Shown here: in pieces, positions 35,334-47,193 of the stretch
How positions within the stretch are numbered: the stretch's first letter is position 1
Layout of the letters: each line of letters begins with the position of its first letter
DNA from: Sphingomonas sp. PR090111-T3T-6A
GTDB taxonomy: Bacteria; Pseudomonadota; Alphaproteobacteria; Sphingomonadales; Sphingomonadaceae
DNA: 64,000 bases
Direction of reading: 5' to 3'
Assembly: GCF_000383095.1 (NCBI RefSeq)
Contig: NZ_AORL01000021.1
Span: 682,001-746,000, forward strand
Program-made: the position numbers and the translations under genes
The notes under the pieces: generated by a model
The model's database searches: none
Told to the model about the DNA's origin: nothing
Seen by the model: the letters and a program-made list of their open reading frames with translations, nothing else

Positions 35334-36273
35334 GAAGTCTCCTTCTGACCTGCCGCCGCTGGCGCTCATCGCAGGGCCGACCGCGAGCGGCAAGAGCGCG
35401 CTCGCGCTCGCGCTCGCCGAACGGATCGGCGGCACCATCGTCAACGCCGACGCCAGCCAGGTCTATCGCGACCTGCGCGTCGTCACCGCCCGCCCCCCCG
35501 CCGAGGAGGAAGCCCGTGCGCCGCACCGCCTGTTCGGCCATGTCGATGCGGGCGTGGCCCACAATGTCGCGCTCTGGGCCGAGGAAGCGAAGGCCGCCAT
35601 CGCGGAAGTCCATGCCAGCGGGGGCACGCCGATCCTCGTCGGCGGAACGGGGCTCTACATCCGCACGCTGCTCGACGGCATCGCACCGGTGCCCGACATC
35701 GATCCGACCGTCCGCGCCGAGGTTCGCGCGCTCGACGTGGCCGACGCCCATGTCGCCCTCTCCCGCGAGGACGCATCCGCCGCCGAACGCCTGCGCCCCA
35801 GCGACACCACCCGCGTCGCCCGCGCGCTGGAGGTGGTGCGTTCGACCGGCCGGCCGCTCGCCGACTGGCAGCAGGAGAAGAGCGGCGGCATCGGCGATAC
35901 GGTCCGTCTCTCGCCCCTGCTCCTCGTGCCGGACAGCGACTGGCTCGCCGCCCGCATCAACGCGCGCTTCGTCGCGATGCTGGAGGACGGCGCGGTCGAG
36001 GAAGTGGAGGCGCTCATCGCCCGCCATCTCGATCCCGCCCTCCCCGCGATGCGCGCCATCGGCGTGCCCGAGATCGCCGCATGGCTGGCAGGCGGAATGG
36101 ACCGGAACGCCATGATCGGCCGCGCGCAGGCCGCCAGCCGCCAGTATGCCAAGCGCCAGCGCACCTGGTTCCGGCACCAGCCTCCGGCAGAATGGAAGCG
36201 AGAACGACAATTTTATGACTCTTCAGGCATCAATATAGCAACATCATTTCTTGTTGATGGGTTGACACGCTAG
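35332..36273 (+). CDS. miaA: tRNA dimethylallyltransferase
   Basis: 313 residues from ATG 35332 (a GTG at 35326 is alternative). P-loop [41 protein letters not shown] and the C-terminal [13 protein letters not shown] are MiaA marks. It adds the dimethylallyl group to A37 of tRNAs reading U-starting codons. The last ~15 residues ([16 protein letters not shown]) are AT-rich in DNA and atypical, overlapping what may be the ilvB promoter region. Confidence 0.95.
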   Translation: MKSPSDLPPLALIAGPTASGKSALALALAERIGGTIVNADASQVYRDLRVVTARPPAEEEARAPHRLFGHVDAGVAHNVALWAEEAKAAIAEVHASGGTPILVGGTGLYIRTLLDGIAPVPDIDPTVRAEVRALDVADAHVALSREDASAAERLRPSDTTRVARALEVVRSTGRPLADWQQEKSGGIGDTVRLSPLLLVPDSDWLAARINARFVAMLEDGAVEEVEALIARHLDPALPAMRAIGVPEIAAWLAGGMDRNAMIGRAQAASRQYAKRQRTWFRHQPPAEWKRERQFYDSSGINIATSFLVDGLTR

Positions 36274-36290
36274 TTTGTTACCTTTAGCTC
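36262..36290 (+). promoter_or_regulatory. Possible ilvB promoter
   Basis: TTGACA at 36262-36267 is a perfect -35 box; a weak TAGCTC lies 17 bp on. It sits at the end of miaA, in a local AT-rich patch (about 36205-36290), and 50-78 bp before the ilvB start. The -10 is poor, so this is tentative. Confidence 0.35.
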
Positions 36291-36339
36291 CGCCGCTCCC
36301 GGCCACCCTCAGAGCATGGGACGTTGAAGGGCTAGTGTG

Positions 36340-38091
36340 ATGGCGAGTGAGAAGAGCGGCGCGGACATCCTGGTTGAGGCACTGACCGACCTCGGGGTCG
36401 AGGTCGTGTTCGGCTATCCGGGCGGCGCGGTGCTTCCGATCTATGACGCGATCTTCAAGCAGAAGAAGATTCGCCATGTGCTCGTCCGTCAGGAAGGCGG
36501 CGCAGCGCATGCGGCGGAGGGCTATGCCCGCTCCACCGGCAAGCCGGGCGTCGTTCTGGTCACGTCCGGTCCGGGCGCGACCAACGTGGTCACCGGGCTG
36601 GCCGATGCGCTGCTGGATTCGATCCCGATCGTCGTCATCACCGGACAGGTCCCGACGCATCTGATCGGCACGGACGCCTTCCAGGAAGCGGACACGGTCG
36701 GCATCACGCGCCACTGCACCAAGCATAATTATCTGGTGAAGGACCCGGCCAAGCTCGGCGCGGTCGTCCATGAGGCGTTCCATATCGCGACCTCGGGCCG
36801 CCCCGGCCCGGTCGTGATCGACCTCCCCAAGGACGTCCAGATCGCCAGCGCGACCTACACGGCGCCGACCGCCCCGCTCCAGCACCAGACCTATCGTCCG
36901 CAGGTGAAGCCCGAGCCGACGGCGATCGAAACGGCGGTCGAGATGCTGGCGGCGGCCGAGCGGCCGATCCTCTACACCGGCGGCGGCATCATCAATGCCG
37001 GCCCGGAGGCCTCCCAAGCGCTGCGCACCTTGCAGGCGATGACCGGCGCGCCCGTCACCTCGACGCTGATGGGCCTCGGCGCCTTCCCGGCAAGCGACGG
37101 GGCGTGGCTTGGGATGCTGGGCATGCACGGCACCTACGAAGCCAATATGGCGATGAACAAGGCCGACCTGATCGTCTGCCTCGGCGCCCGCTTCGACGAT
37201 CGCGTCACCGGGCGGCTGGATGCCTTCTCGCCTGAATCCAAGAAAATCCACGTCGATATCGATCGCTCGTCGATCAACAAGAATGTCCGGGTCGACCTCC
37301 CGATCGTGGGCGACGTCGGCCAGGCCATGGCCGACATGATCGCGGTGTGGAACGCCCGCGGCCATCAGCGCGTCGATCTCACCGAATGGTGGTCGCGGAT
37401 CGACGGCTGGCGCGCGCGCAAGTCGCTGGCCTTCCCGGCATCCGACCATGAGATCATGCCGCAACAGGCGATCCGCCGCCTGTGGGAGCTGTCGCACCAT
37501 CGCGACCCGATCATCACCACCGAAGTCGGCCAGCATCAGATGTGGGCAGCCCAGCATTTCCACTTCGAGCGGCCGAACCGCTGGCTGACCTCGGGTGGCC
37601 TCGGCACGATGGGCTACGGTCTGCCCGCCGCGATCGGGGCGCAACTCGGCGCGCCGGACCGGCTGGTGATCGACATCGCGGGCGAAGCCTCGATCCTGAT
37701 GAACATCCAGGAGATGTCGACGGCGGCGCAGTATCGCCTGCCGGTCAAGATCTTCATCCTCAACAACCAGTATATGGGCATGGTCCGCCAGTGGCAGGAG
37801 CTGACCTACTCGTCCCGCTATTCGGAGAGCTATTCGGAGGCGCTGCCCGATTTCGTGAAGCTGGCCGAAGCCTATGGCTGGACGGGCCTGCGCATCGAGA
37901 AGCCCGGCGACCTGGATGACGGCATCGCCCGGATGCTTGACACCAACGGCCCCGTGATGGTCGACTGCCGCGTGGCGCAATTGGTGAACTGCTTCCCGAT
38001 GATCCCGAGCGGCGCAGCACATACCGACATGCTCCTCCATTCGGAGGAAGTGACCGGCGAAGCGAGCGACGAGGCGAAGGCCCTCGTCTGA
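36340..38091 (+). CDS. ilvB: Acetolactate synthase large subunit
   Basis: 583 residues. VVFGYPGGAVLPIYDA, the catalytic Glu in RQEGGAAHAAEGYARSTG, and GARFDDRVTG (FAD domain). The ThDP metal motif reads G448-E449-A450-S (IAGEASILMNIQEM) rather than the textbook GDG, with the conserved ILNNQYMGMVRQWQ after it. It condenses pyruvate to acetolactate for Val, Leu and Ile. GAAGG precedes the ATG at 36340. Its stop overlaps the next gene (TGATG). Confidence 0.97.
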   Translation: MASEKSGADILVEALTDLGVEVVFGYPGGAVLPIYDAIFKQKKIRHVLVRQEGGAAHAAEGYARSTGKPGVVLVTSGPGATNVVTGLADALLDSIPIVVITGQVPTHLIGTDAFQEADTVGITRHCTKHNYLVKDPAKLGAVVHEAFHIATSGRPGPVVIDLPKDVQIASATYTAPTAPLQHQTYRPQVKPEPTAIETAVEMLAAAERPILYTGGGIINAGPEASQALRTLQAMTGAPVTSTLMGLGAFPASDGAWLGMLGMHGTYEANMAMNKADLIVCLGARFDDRVTGRLDAFSPESKKIHVDIDRSSINKNVRVDLPIVGDVGQAMADMIAVWNARGHQRVDLTEWWSRIDGWRARKSLAFPASDHEIMPQQAIRRLWELSHHRDPIITTEVGQHQMWAAQHFHFERPNRWLTSGGLGTMGYGLPAAIGAQLGAPDRLVIDIAGEASILMNIQEMSTAAQYRLPVKIFILNNQYMGMVRQWQELTYSSRYSESYSEALPDFVKLAEAYGWTGLRIEKPGDLDDGIARMLDTNGPVMVDCRVAQLVNCFPMIPSGAAHTDMLLHSEEVTGEASDEAKALV

Positions 38092-38426
38092 TGCCGCGCA
38101 CGCGCCTGATGATCCATGTCGCCGAGCCCTTCGACTTCGCGCGCCTGAACGGCGGCGGGAGCGACCTGCTCGGATGGACCGCACAGGCGAGCCCGGCCTT
38201 CTCGGACTGGGTGGTCCATCTCGATCGCCCCGCCGTGGTCGGCGAGGAGGAGTTCGACAAGGTGAAGATATCCTCCCGCTACGCCGGAGAAACCGTCTCC
38301 AAGCTGCTGGAAGGGTTCGGATTCACCGCGATCAACATCTGCTACCCGCGTCGCGACGAGGATGGGCGGACCTATTGGCATTTCGGCATGGTGGGCAACG
38401 TCCTGCTGGCCCCCGAAGGACAGTGA
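38091..38426 (+). CDS. Unknown protein encoded between ilvB and ilvN
   Basis: 111 residues, no recognised domain, no signal or membrane segment. Features: MIHVAEPFDFARLNGGG, W-rich LLGWTAQASPAFSDWVVHLD, DKVKISSRYAGETVSKLLEG and INICYPRRDEDGRTYWHFGMVGNVLL. It looks like a compact alpha/beta protein. Its ATG overlaps the ilvB stop and ilvN starts 6 bp after its own stop, so it should be made in step with both acetolactate synthase subunits. Function unknown. Confidence 0.8.
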   Translation: MPRTRLMIHVAEPFDFARLNGGGSDLLGWTAQASPAFSDWVVHLDRPAVVGEEEFDKVKISSRYAGETVSKLLEGFGFTAINICYPRRDEDGRTYWHFGMVGNVLLAPEGQ

Positions 38427-38431
38427 ATTCC

Positions 38432-38947
38432 ATGCATATCAAGGAAGAAGCCGCCGAGCGGCACACGCTGTCGATCGTCGTCGACAATGAGGCGGGCATC
38501 CTCGCGCGGATCGCGGGCATGTTCACCGCGCGCGGCTACAACATCGCCAGCCTCACCGTCGCGGACATCACCGAGGACCATAAGGTCAGCCGGATCACGA
38601 TCGTCACTTACGGTCCTCCGGAGGTGATCGACCAGATCATGGCGCAGCTCGACCGCCTTGTGCCCGTCCACCGCGTGACCGACCTCACCGATCTCGGCCC
38701 CCATGTCGAGCGCGAGCTGGCGCTGGTGAAGGTCGCCGGCACGGGGGATCATCGCATCGAGGCGCTGCGGCTGGCCGAGGTCTATCGCGCCCGCGTGGTA
38801 GACTCGACGATTTCGAGCTTCGTCTTCGAAGTCACGGGAAACCCGGATAAAATCGACAAATTCTGCGAGCTGATGCGGGAAGTGGGCCTCGTAGAGGTAG
38901 CCCGCACCGGCGTCGCCGCCATCGCCCGCGGACGAGAGGCCGCCTGA
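38432..38947 (+). CDS. ilvN: Acetolactate synthase regulatory subunit
   Basis: 171 residues. ACT domain RHTLSIVVDNEAGILARIAGMFTARGYNI and IASLTVADITEDHKVSRITIV bind the feedback inhibitor valine, then a C-terminal ACT-like half (ELALVKVAG, RARVVDSTISSFVFEVTG). It regulates and activates IlvB. ATG chosen at 38432; GAAGGA is 11 bases upstream, a rather long spacing. Often named ilvH. Confidence 0.96.
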   Translation: MHIKEEAAERHTLSIVVDNEAGILARIAGMFTARGYNIASLTVADITEDHKVSRITIVTYGPPEVIDQIMAQLDRLVPVHRVTDLTDLGPHVERELALVKVAGTGDHRIEALRLAEVYRARVVDSTISSFVFEVTGNPDKIDKFCELMREVGLVEVARTGVAAIARGREAA

Positions 38948-38970
38948 CAGCTTAAGCCACCTATTTCGCC

Positions 38971-39011
38971 ATCCCGGACCGGGATTTGGTGAAGGCATCG
39001 GATGCCTCACC
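38971..39011 (+). other. Two hairpins in the ilvN-ilvC spacer
   Basis: ATCCCG-GAC-CGGGAT (38971-38985) followed by TTT, and a second stem GGTGA(A)GGCAT / ATGCCTCACC with a CGG loop (38988-39011). They may be mRNA processing or partial-termination structures that set ilvC level apart from ilvBN. The 112-bp spacer holds no other gene I can support. Confidence 0.45.
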
Positions 39012-39041
39012 GGATGTCAGCAAACGCTGCCATGGCCCTGA

Positions 39042-40079
<1,038 letters not shown>

Positions 40080-40106
40080 GCCCCCTTTCCCGCCTCCGGT
40101 TTGACA

Positions 40107-40141
40107 GGAACGGGCCGGCGCGCCAGCGTCGCGCCCGTTCC
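40107..40141 (+). terminator. Terminator after ilvC
   Basis: GGAACGGGC (40107-40115) and GCCCGTTCC (40133-40141), a perfect 9-bp stem with a GC-rich loop, then GTCTTT. It separates ilvC from yceI. Confidence 0.6.
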
Positions 40142-40159
40142 GTCTTTCGGAGTTGCATC

Positions 40160-40786
40160 ATGCGTGTCTCGCCCGTTCTCCTCTCCCTGCTGATCGCCGC
40201 CGCACCGGCCGCAGCCCAAGCCCCCGCCCAGATGCCCAAGGCACCTCCGGGCTCGCCCGATACCGCCCGCATCGTCGCGGGCAATTATGCGATCGAACCG
40301 AACCACACGCAGGTGATGTTCGCACTCGATCACCTCGGCTTCTCGGTGTTCCGGGGCTTCTTCTCGGGCGTCTCGGGGACGCTCAGCCTCAATCCCGCGC
40401 GGGTGACCGACGCCAAGCTCTCCGTCACCGTGCCGATCGCCTCGATCTTCACGACCAGCCCGGCGCTCAACAAGGAACTCGTCGAACCCGACTGGTTCGA
40501 CGCCGCGCAGTTCCCGACCGCCACCTTCGTCTCGACCAAGATCACGCCCGGCCCGAACAACATGGCGCTGATCGATGGCAACCTCACGCTCCACGGACAG
40601 ACCCACCCCGCCACCATCCAGGCGCGCTTCCATGGGGCCGGCAAGAGCATGATGGGCAAGGGCACGGCGATCGGCTTCGACGGCCGCCTTGCGCTCAGCC
40701 GCAGCTCCTACGGGCTGGGCAAGGGCGTGCCGCTGGTGTCCGATCATGTCGAGCTGACCATCGCCGCCGCCTTCGAGCAGCAGTAA
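40160..40786 (+). CDS. YceI-like periplasmic lipocalin-fold protein
   Basis: 208 residues. Signal peptide MRVSPVLLSLLIAAAPAAAQA. YAIEPNHTQVMFALDHLGFSVFRG, the start of the YceI beta-barrel, then WFDAAQFPTATFVSTKI, GNLTLHGQTHPATI and IGFDGRLALSRSSYGLGKGVPLVSDHVEL. YceI proteins bind polyprenyl-type lipids such as isoprenoid quinones; the ligand here is unknown. GGAG lies eight bases before the ATG. It lies between ilvC and leuA but has no evident role in that pathway. Confidence 0.92.
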   Translation: MRVSPVLLSLLIAAAPAAAQAPAQMPKAPPGSPDTARIVAGNYAIEPNHTQVMFALDHLGFSVFRGFFSGVSGTLSLNPARVTDAKLSVTVPIASIFTTSPALNKELVEPDWFDAAQFPTATFVSTKITPGPNNMALIDGNLTLHGQTHPATIQARFHGAGKSMMGKGTAIGFDGRLALSRSSYGLGKGVPLVSDHVELTIAAAFEQQ

Positions 40787-40795
40787 CAGATGTTA

Positions 40796-40831
40796 TTTCC
40801 TGTCGCGGTGGCGCGCCATCGCGACAGGAAA
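40796..40831. repeat. 36-bp near-perfect palindrome
   Basis: TTTCCTGTCGCG at 40796-40807 and CGCGACAGGAAA at 40820-40831 pair perfectly, and the 12 bases between are themselves palindromic but for one G-U. It starts 9 bp after the yceI stop. It lacks a U-run on either strand, so it is either an unconventional terminator or a binding site. Confidence 0.7.
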
Positions 40832-40901
40832 AAGCCGATCGGTCGACATTTCCACCGAGAAATTGCTGGACAGCCCCGGCCTCATAGGTCAGTTGGGGCG
40901 C

Positions 40902-40949
40902 ATGATCGCGGCCACCCGCCTCCTTCTGCTTCGACTTACGCGCCCTTAG
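40902..40949 (+). CDS. leuL: Leucine-rich leader peptide of leuA
   Basis: A 15-codon frame starting ATG ATC GCG and ending CCT TAG encodes MIAATRLLLLRLTRP: five Leu of fifteen, four in a row (CTC CTT CTG CTT). GGGG lies just before the ATG. It sits 121 bp before leuA, and its stop codon is inside a hairpin that competes with a longer pairing. This is the classic layout of transcription attenuation by ribosome stalling at Leu codons. The symbol follows the usual name for such peptides. Confidence 0.7.
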   Translation: MIAATRLLLLRLTRP

Positions 40950-41056
40950 GCGCGTCGTTTCCGCGTGGGCCGAAGCTGCCCGCGCCGCCGCCTAAGGGGA
41001 TCATCGCCGCCCGGCAGAACGGGCAGACGAAGAAGGCAACGCCTCCAGCGAGGCGT
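40938..41056 (+). promoter_or_regulatory. leuA attenuator-like leader with competing structures
   Basis: Hairpin A: ACGCGCC (40938-40944) with GGCGCGT (40949-40955). Alternative B: CCCTTAGGCG (40943-40952) with CGCCTAAGGG (40989-40998), 10 bp, excluding A. Between B's arms CGC(GT)GGGC pairs with GCCCGCG (40962-40984). Further on GCCCG/CGGGC and, right before the leuA ribosome site, ACGCCTC (41039-41045) with GAGGCGT (41050-41056). No canonical U-run is seen, so the output may be transcriptional or translational. Confidence 0.6.
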
Positions 41057-41070
41057 CCGGAGTGGCAGAC

Positions 41071-42609
<1,539 letters not shown>

Positions 42610-42613
42610 TGTG

Positions 42614-42649
42614 AAAACGCCGGCGCCGCCTCCTGGGCGACGCCGGCGT
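42614..42649 (-). terminator. Terminator between leuA and the glycine-zipper gene
   Basis: ACGCCGGCG (42617-42625) and CGCCGGCGT (42641-42649), a perfect 9-bp stem. On the minus strand a TTTT follows, so it terminates the glycine-zipper gene and perhaps leuA in the other direction. Confidence 0.65.
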
Positions 42650-42703
42650 CTCCCCGCTCAGGAAGATCGCGGCCGGAGGAGTGGCCGCAATCTCCCCGCA
42701 CGC

Positions 42704-43021
42704 TCAGCAGCGATGCGAGCCGTTGCGCGCGATCGAATTGCCGACCAGCGCGCCGCCACCGGCGCCCAGCACGGTGCCCAGCGTCTTGTCGCCACGGCCG
42801 GCGACGGCATTGCCCAGCAGGCCACCCGCGACGCCGCCGATGATCGCGCCGCCCGTGCCGTCGTTGCGGCAACGGCGATCATAATAACCGCCATGATGGC
42901 CGTGGCGGCCATAGCCACGATGATCGTAGCGGCCATGATCGTGATAATGCGCGTCCGCCGGCATCGCGGCGATGGCGCCGACGGCCGCGAGCGCGACGGC
43001 GAGTACGGACTTCCTGAACAT
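42704..43021 (-). CDS. Glycine-zipper 2TM domain envelope protein
   Basis: 105 residues. Signal peptide MFRKSVLAVALAAVGAIAAMPADA, then a His/Tyr/Arg-rich segment (HYHDHGRYDHRGYGRHGHHG), then glycine-zipper repeats GGAIIGGVAGGLLGNAVAGRG and LGAGGGALVGNSIA typical of the 17-kDa antigen/Rickettsia 2TM group. Probably an envelope-associated protein; function unknown. AGGGAGG precedes the ATG at 43021. Confidence 0.85.
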   Translation of the reverse strand: MFRKSVLAVALAAVGAIAAMPADAHYHDHGRYDHRGYGRHGHHGGYYDRRCRNDGTGGAIIGGVAGGLLGNAVAGRGDKTLGTVLGAGGGALVGNSIARNGSHRC

Positions 43022-43078
43022 CGGAACCTCCCTTGTATCTGGACGAGCCGTCCTATGGCGGCTCCTGCTTGGCATGAT

Positions 43079-43108
43079 CCTGAACCGATCCGTCAGCCCC
43101 GGTTCAGG
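43079..43108. repeat. Hairpin in divergent region
   Basis: CCTGAACCG and CGGTTCAGG, perfect 9-bp arms with a 12-nt loop, in the 195-bp region between the divergent glycine-zipper and PhnA-like genes. Operator or structural; no U-run. Confidence 0.4.
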
Positions 43109-43216
43109 GTCGCGGCGAGGAAGGATCGTGGCAAGGATTCGGTATCTCGTGGCGCCACCGGCCGCGAGCGCCTATAGCGCCGGGACAGACCATTCCTCCA
43201 ATTCCGGGATCTTTCG

Positions 43217-43525
43217 ATGACCGATCAGGGTGACGACGACTATATCTACGACGAGGCCAGCGGCGAATGGGTCAGCCGCGCCGAAATGGCGACTTCCACG
43301 GCGCCGGAAGGTGTCGAGGTTCGCGACGCGGTGGGCAATCTGCTCGCCGACGGCGATCAGGTGACGCTCATCAAGGATCTCAAGGTCAAGGGCACGAGCC
43401 AGACGCTGAAGCGGGGCACGCTCATCAAGTCGATCCGGCTGACCGGCGACGAGCAGGAAATCGATTGCCGCTTCGAGGGGATCAAGGGTCTGGTGCTGCG
43501 CGCGGAATTTGTCCGCAAACGCTGA
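43217..43525 (+). CDS. PhnA/YjdM C-terminal-domain protein
   Basis: 102 residues. VRDAVGNLLADGDQVTLIKDLKVKG and TLKRGTLIKSIRLTGDEQEIDCRFEGIKGLVLRAEFVRK match the C-terminal SH3-like domain of the PhnA/YjdM family. The N-terminal zinc ribbon of full-length members is absent and replaced by an acidic stretch (MTDQGDDDYIYDEASGEWVS). Despite the family name, no role in phosphonate use is established. Cytoplasmic. Confidence 0.85.
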   Translation: MTDQGDDDYIYDEASGEWVSRAEMATSTAPEGVEVRDAVGNLLADGDQVTLIKDLKVKGTSQTLKRGTLIKSIRLTGDEQEIDCRFEGIKGLVLRAEFVRKR

Positions 43526-43612
43526 GCTTCACTGGAATGGAACGCGGCCGGGTGCATTTCGTTCGATAGGCGGACGTGGCCCTTGAGGCCCTGCCATAGC
43601 GGAGATGATCCG

Positions 43613-44062
43613 ATGACCCGCGTTCCACTTGCATTGCTCTCCGGCGGCGCGCTGTTCGCTGCCGCGGCGAGCCTGATGGCTCCTGCCCTCGCCCAGACCG
43701 ATCCTCACCAGCCGGCCAATGACGGCTCCGCCGCTGCCTCGCAGACGGTGCCGCCGGGCTCCGTCGCACCGGGGGTCGATCCCGGCACCACCACGGCCAA
43801 TGCCGGCGTCAACGCCAGCATCCAGTCGGTCCATGCCCAGAATGCCGCGAACCGGGCGGCTTATGATGCCGATATGAACGCCTATGACGCCGCGATGCGG
43901 GCGCATGGCCGCGCGGTCGCGCGTCAGGATGCGCATTATGCGCACCAGCAGCGCGCTTATGCCGATGCGATGGAGGCCTGGCGCATCCAGGATGCGGCCT
44001 GCCGTCGCGGCAAGACCAAGGCCTGCAAGGCGCCCGCGCCCGATCCGGCCGATTATTACTAA
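43613..44062 (+). CDS. Secreted protein of unknown function
   Basis: 149 residues. Signal peptide (MTRVPLALLSGGALFAAAASLMAPALAQ) then a Pro/Gly/Thr-rich stretch and an Ala/Tyr/Asp-rich helical part (AANRAAYDADMNAYDAAMRAHG, DAHYAHQQRAYADAMEAWRIQ) with two late Cys (AACRRGKTKACK) that could form a disulfide. Coiled-coil or extended helix likely. No family recognised. GGAG precedes the ATG at 43613. Confidence 0.75.
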   Translation: MTRVPLALLSGGALFAAAASLMAPALAQTDPHQPANDGSAAASQTVPPGSVAPGVDPGTTTANAGVNASIQSVHAQNAANRAAYDADMNAYDAAMRAHGRAVARQDAHYAHQQRAYADAMEAWRIQDAACRRGKTKACKAPAPDPADYY

Positions 44063-44070
44063 GGATGGCG

Positions 44071-44095
44071 GAGGGGCGGCGCCGGGCCGCCCCTC
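44071..44095. terminator. Convergent-gene hairpin
   Basis: GAGGGGCGGC and GCCGCCCCTC, perfect 10-bp stem with loop GCCGG, between the secreted-protein gene and ettA stops; no U-run. Confidence 0.5.
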
Positions 44096-44101
44096 ATACA
44101 A

Positions 44102-45781
<1,680 letters not shown>

Positions 45782-45885
45782 GCGGATGCTCGCTCGTCTG
45801 AGGGGGGTTCAAAGTGTTCGGAATTTGCCGGGCTTATCTAACGTCGTATGCCCGAAAAGCAACGGTCGGGCGGCGCGCCCATGCC

Positions 45886-47148
45886 TCACACCATCGCGGC
45901 GACCAGTTCCCTGATCGGCACGAAGGCGAAGCCCACCGCGCTGTCCGCCACGCCATAGGGCATGAAGAGCAGATCGCCATGGCGCAGCGCCCCGCAGGTG
46001 TAGACCACATTGGGCACATAGCCCTCGCGATCCTCGGCGGCGGCGGAGATCAGCGGCTCGGGTGTGCGGCCGATGATCTTCTGCGGGTTCTCCTTGTCGA
46101 GCAGCACCGCGCCCAGCGAATATTTCCGCATCGCGCCGACGCCATGGGTGAGCAGCAGCCAGCCTTCGTCCAGCTCGATCGGCGAACCGCAATTGCCGAT
46201 CTGCACCATCTCCCAAGGAAATTTCGGCGCCATCAACAGTTCCCCCTCGCCCCAGTGGGTGAGCGAGCGCGAGCGGATGAGATAGAGATTCTCGCCATCC
46301 TGCCGCCCGGCCATGACGTACCAGCCGCCGATCTTGCGGGGGAATAGCGCCATGCCCTTGTTGCGCGCGGCGGGGCCGCCCATGGGGCTGAGCTGGAAGG
46401 TGCGGAAGTCGCGGGTGCGGATAAGCTCGGAACGGATGCTCTCGCCGTTATAGGCGGTGTAGGTGCCGAGCCATTCGGTCGAGCCGTCCTCATGGGTGAA
46501 CTCGACGAGGCGGAGATCTTCCAGCCCCTTGGACTGCGCCGCCGTCATCGGGAAGATCACCGTCCCCGAGAGCGTCGAATCCTTGTGCCGGTGCACCTCG
46601 ATCGCGCCATTCTCCAGCTCCAGCGCGCTGTCGGCGGCGGTGGCGAAGGGCGGCTCCGGCGCCAGCTCGAAACGCGTGCCGGGCGAGAGGATGCCCTCGC
46701 GGAAGGCGATCGAGCTGATATGCCCCTCGCCCACCGTGCGCAGCGACATGATGATCCGCGACGATCCGGGCGACAGGCCGCTCTGATCCGGGTGGCGCAC
46801 GATCGACGGGTTCATGATCGCCGCTGCAGCATAGCTGTATTCGTGGCAGAAGAAGGCCCCGATGAGCTGCCGCTTCACCTCGGGGATGGCGTCGTCGTCC
46901 AGTTGCAGGGCGCCGGCCATCTGCGCGTAGCGCGTCAGGAAGACGTTGCGGGTCTGCCAGTGCCGCGCCTCGAAATCCTTGAAGACCGTGGCAAGCTCGC
47001 GCGCGGCGCAGGCCTCGTCCATGGCCAGCACCCCTTCCGCGATGCGCCTCGGGCGGCTGATCTGGCCGCGCTTGGAGTCGATCGGGATGTGGAAGGGACG
47101 AACCACCACACGCGACGCATCTGCCTGAAGACGCAACGGCCAGTGCAT
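45886..47148 (-). CDS. GH130-family glycoside phosphorylase/hydrolase
   Basis: 420 residues from the ATG at 47148 (GTG or TTG starts at 47175/47163 are possible). VVVRPFHIP, NPSIVRHPDQSG, GLEDLRLVEFTHEDG and the late GWLLLTHGVGAMRKYSLGAVLLDKENP belong to the GH130 beta-propeller, which usually phosphorolyses beta-mannosides. The Asp in EDLRL is at the catalytic acid position. The GT4 fusion gene ends 45 bp upstream on the same strand, so the two probably handle the same mannose-containing glycan. Confidence 0.88.
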   Translation of the reverse strand: MHWPLRLQADASRVVVRPFHIPIDSKRGQISRPRRIAEGVLAMDEACAARELATVFKDFEARHWQTRNVFLTRYAQMAGALQLDDDAIPEVKRQLIGAFFCHEYSYAAAAIMNPSIVRHPDQSGLSPGSSRIIMSLRTVGEGHISSIAFREGILSPGTRFELAPEPPFATAADSALELENGAIEVHRHKDSTLSGTVIFPMTAAQSKGLEDLRLVEFTHEDGSTEWLGTYTAYNGESIRSELIRTRDFRTFQLSPMGGPAARNKGMALFPRKIGGWYVMAGRQDGENLYLIRSRSLTHWGEGELLMAPKFPWEMVQIGNCGSPIELDEGWLLLTHGVGAMRKYSLGAVLLDKENPQKIIGRTPEPLISAAAEDREGYVPNVVYTCGALRHGDLLFMPYGVADSAVGFAFVPIRELVAAMV

Positions 47149-47193
47149 GACGAAATCGAGCAAACTGCCTCCCACCCGGCGGCGACTGCCCGA

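Noticed and set aside
36210-36290. Leader peptide for ilvB
   Set aside because: Short frames here are not enriched in Ile, Val or Leu codons and no competing hairpins were found, unlike before leuA.
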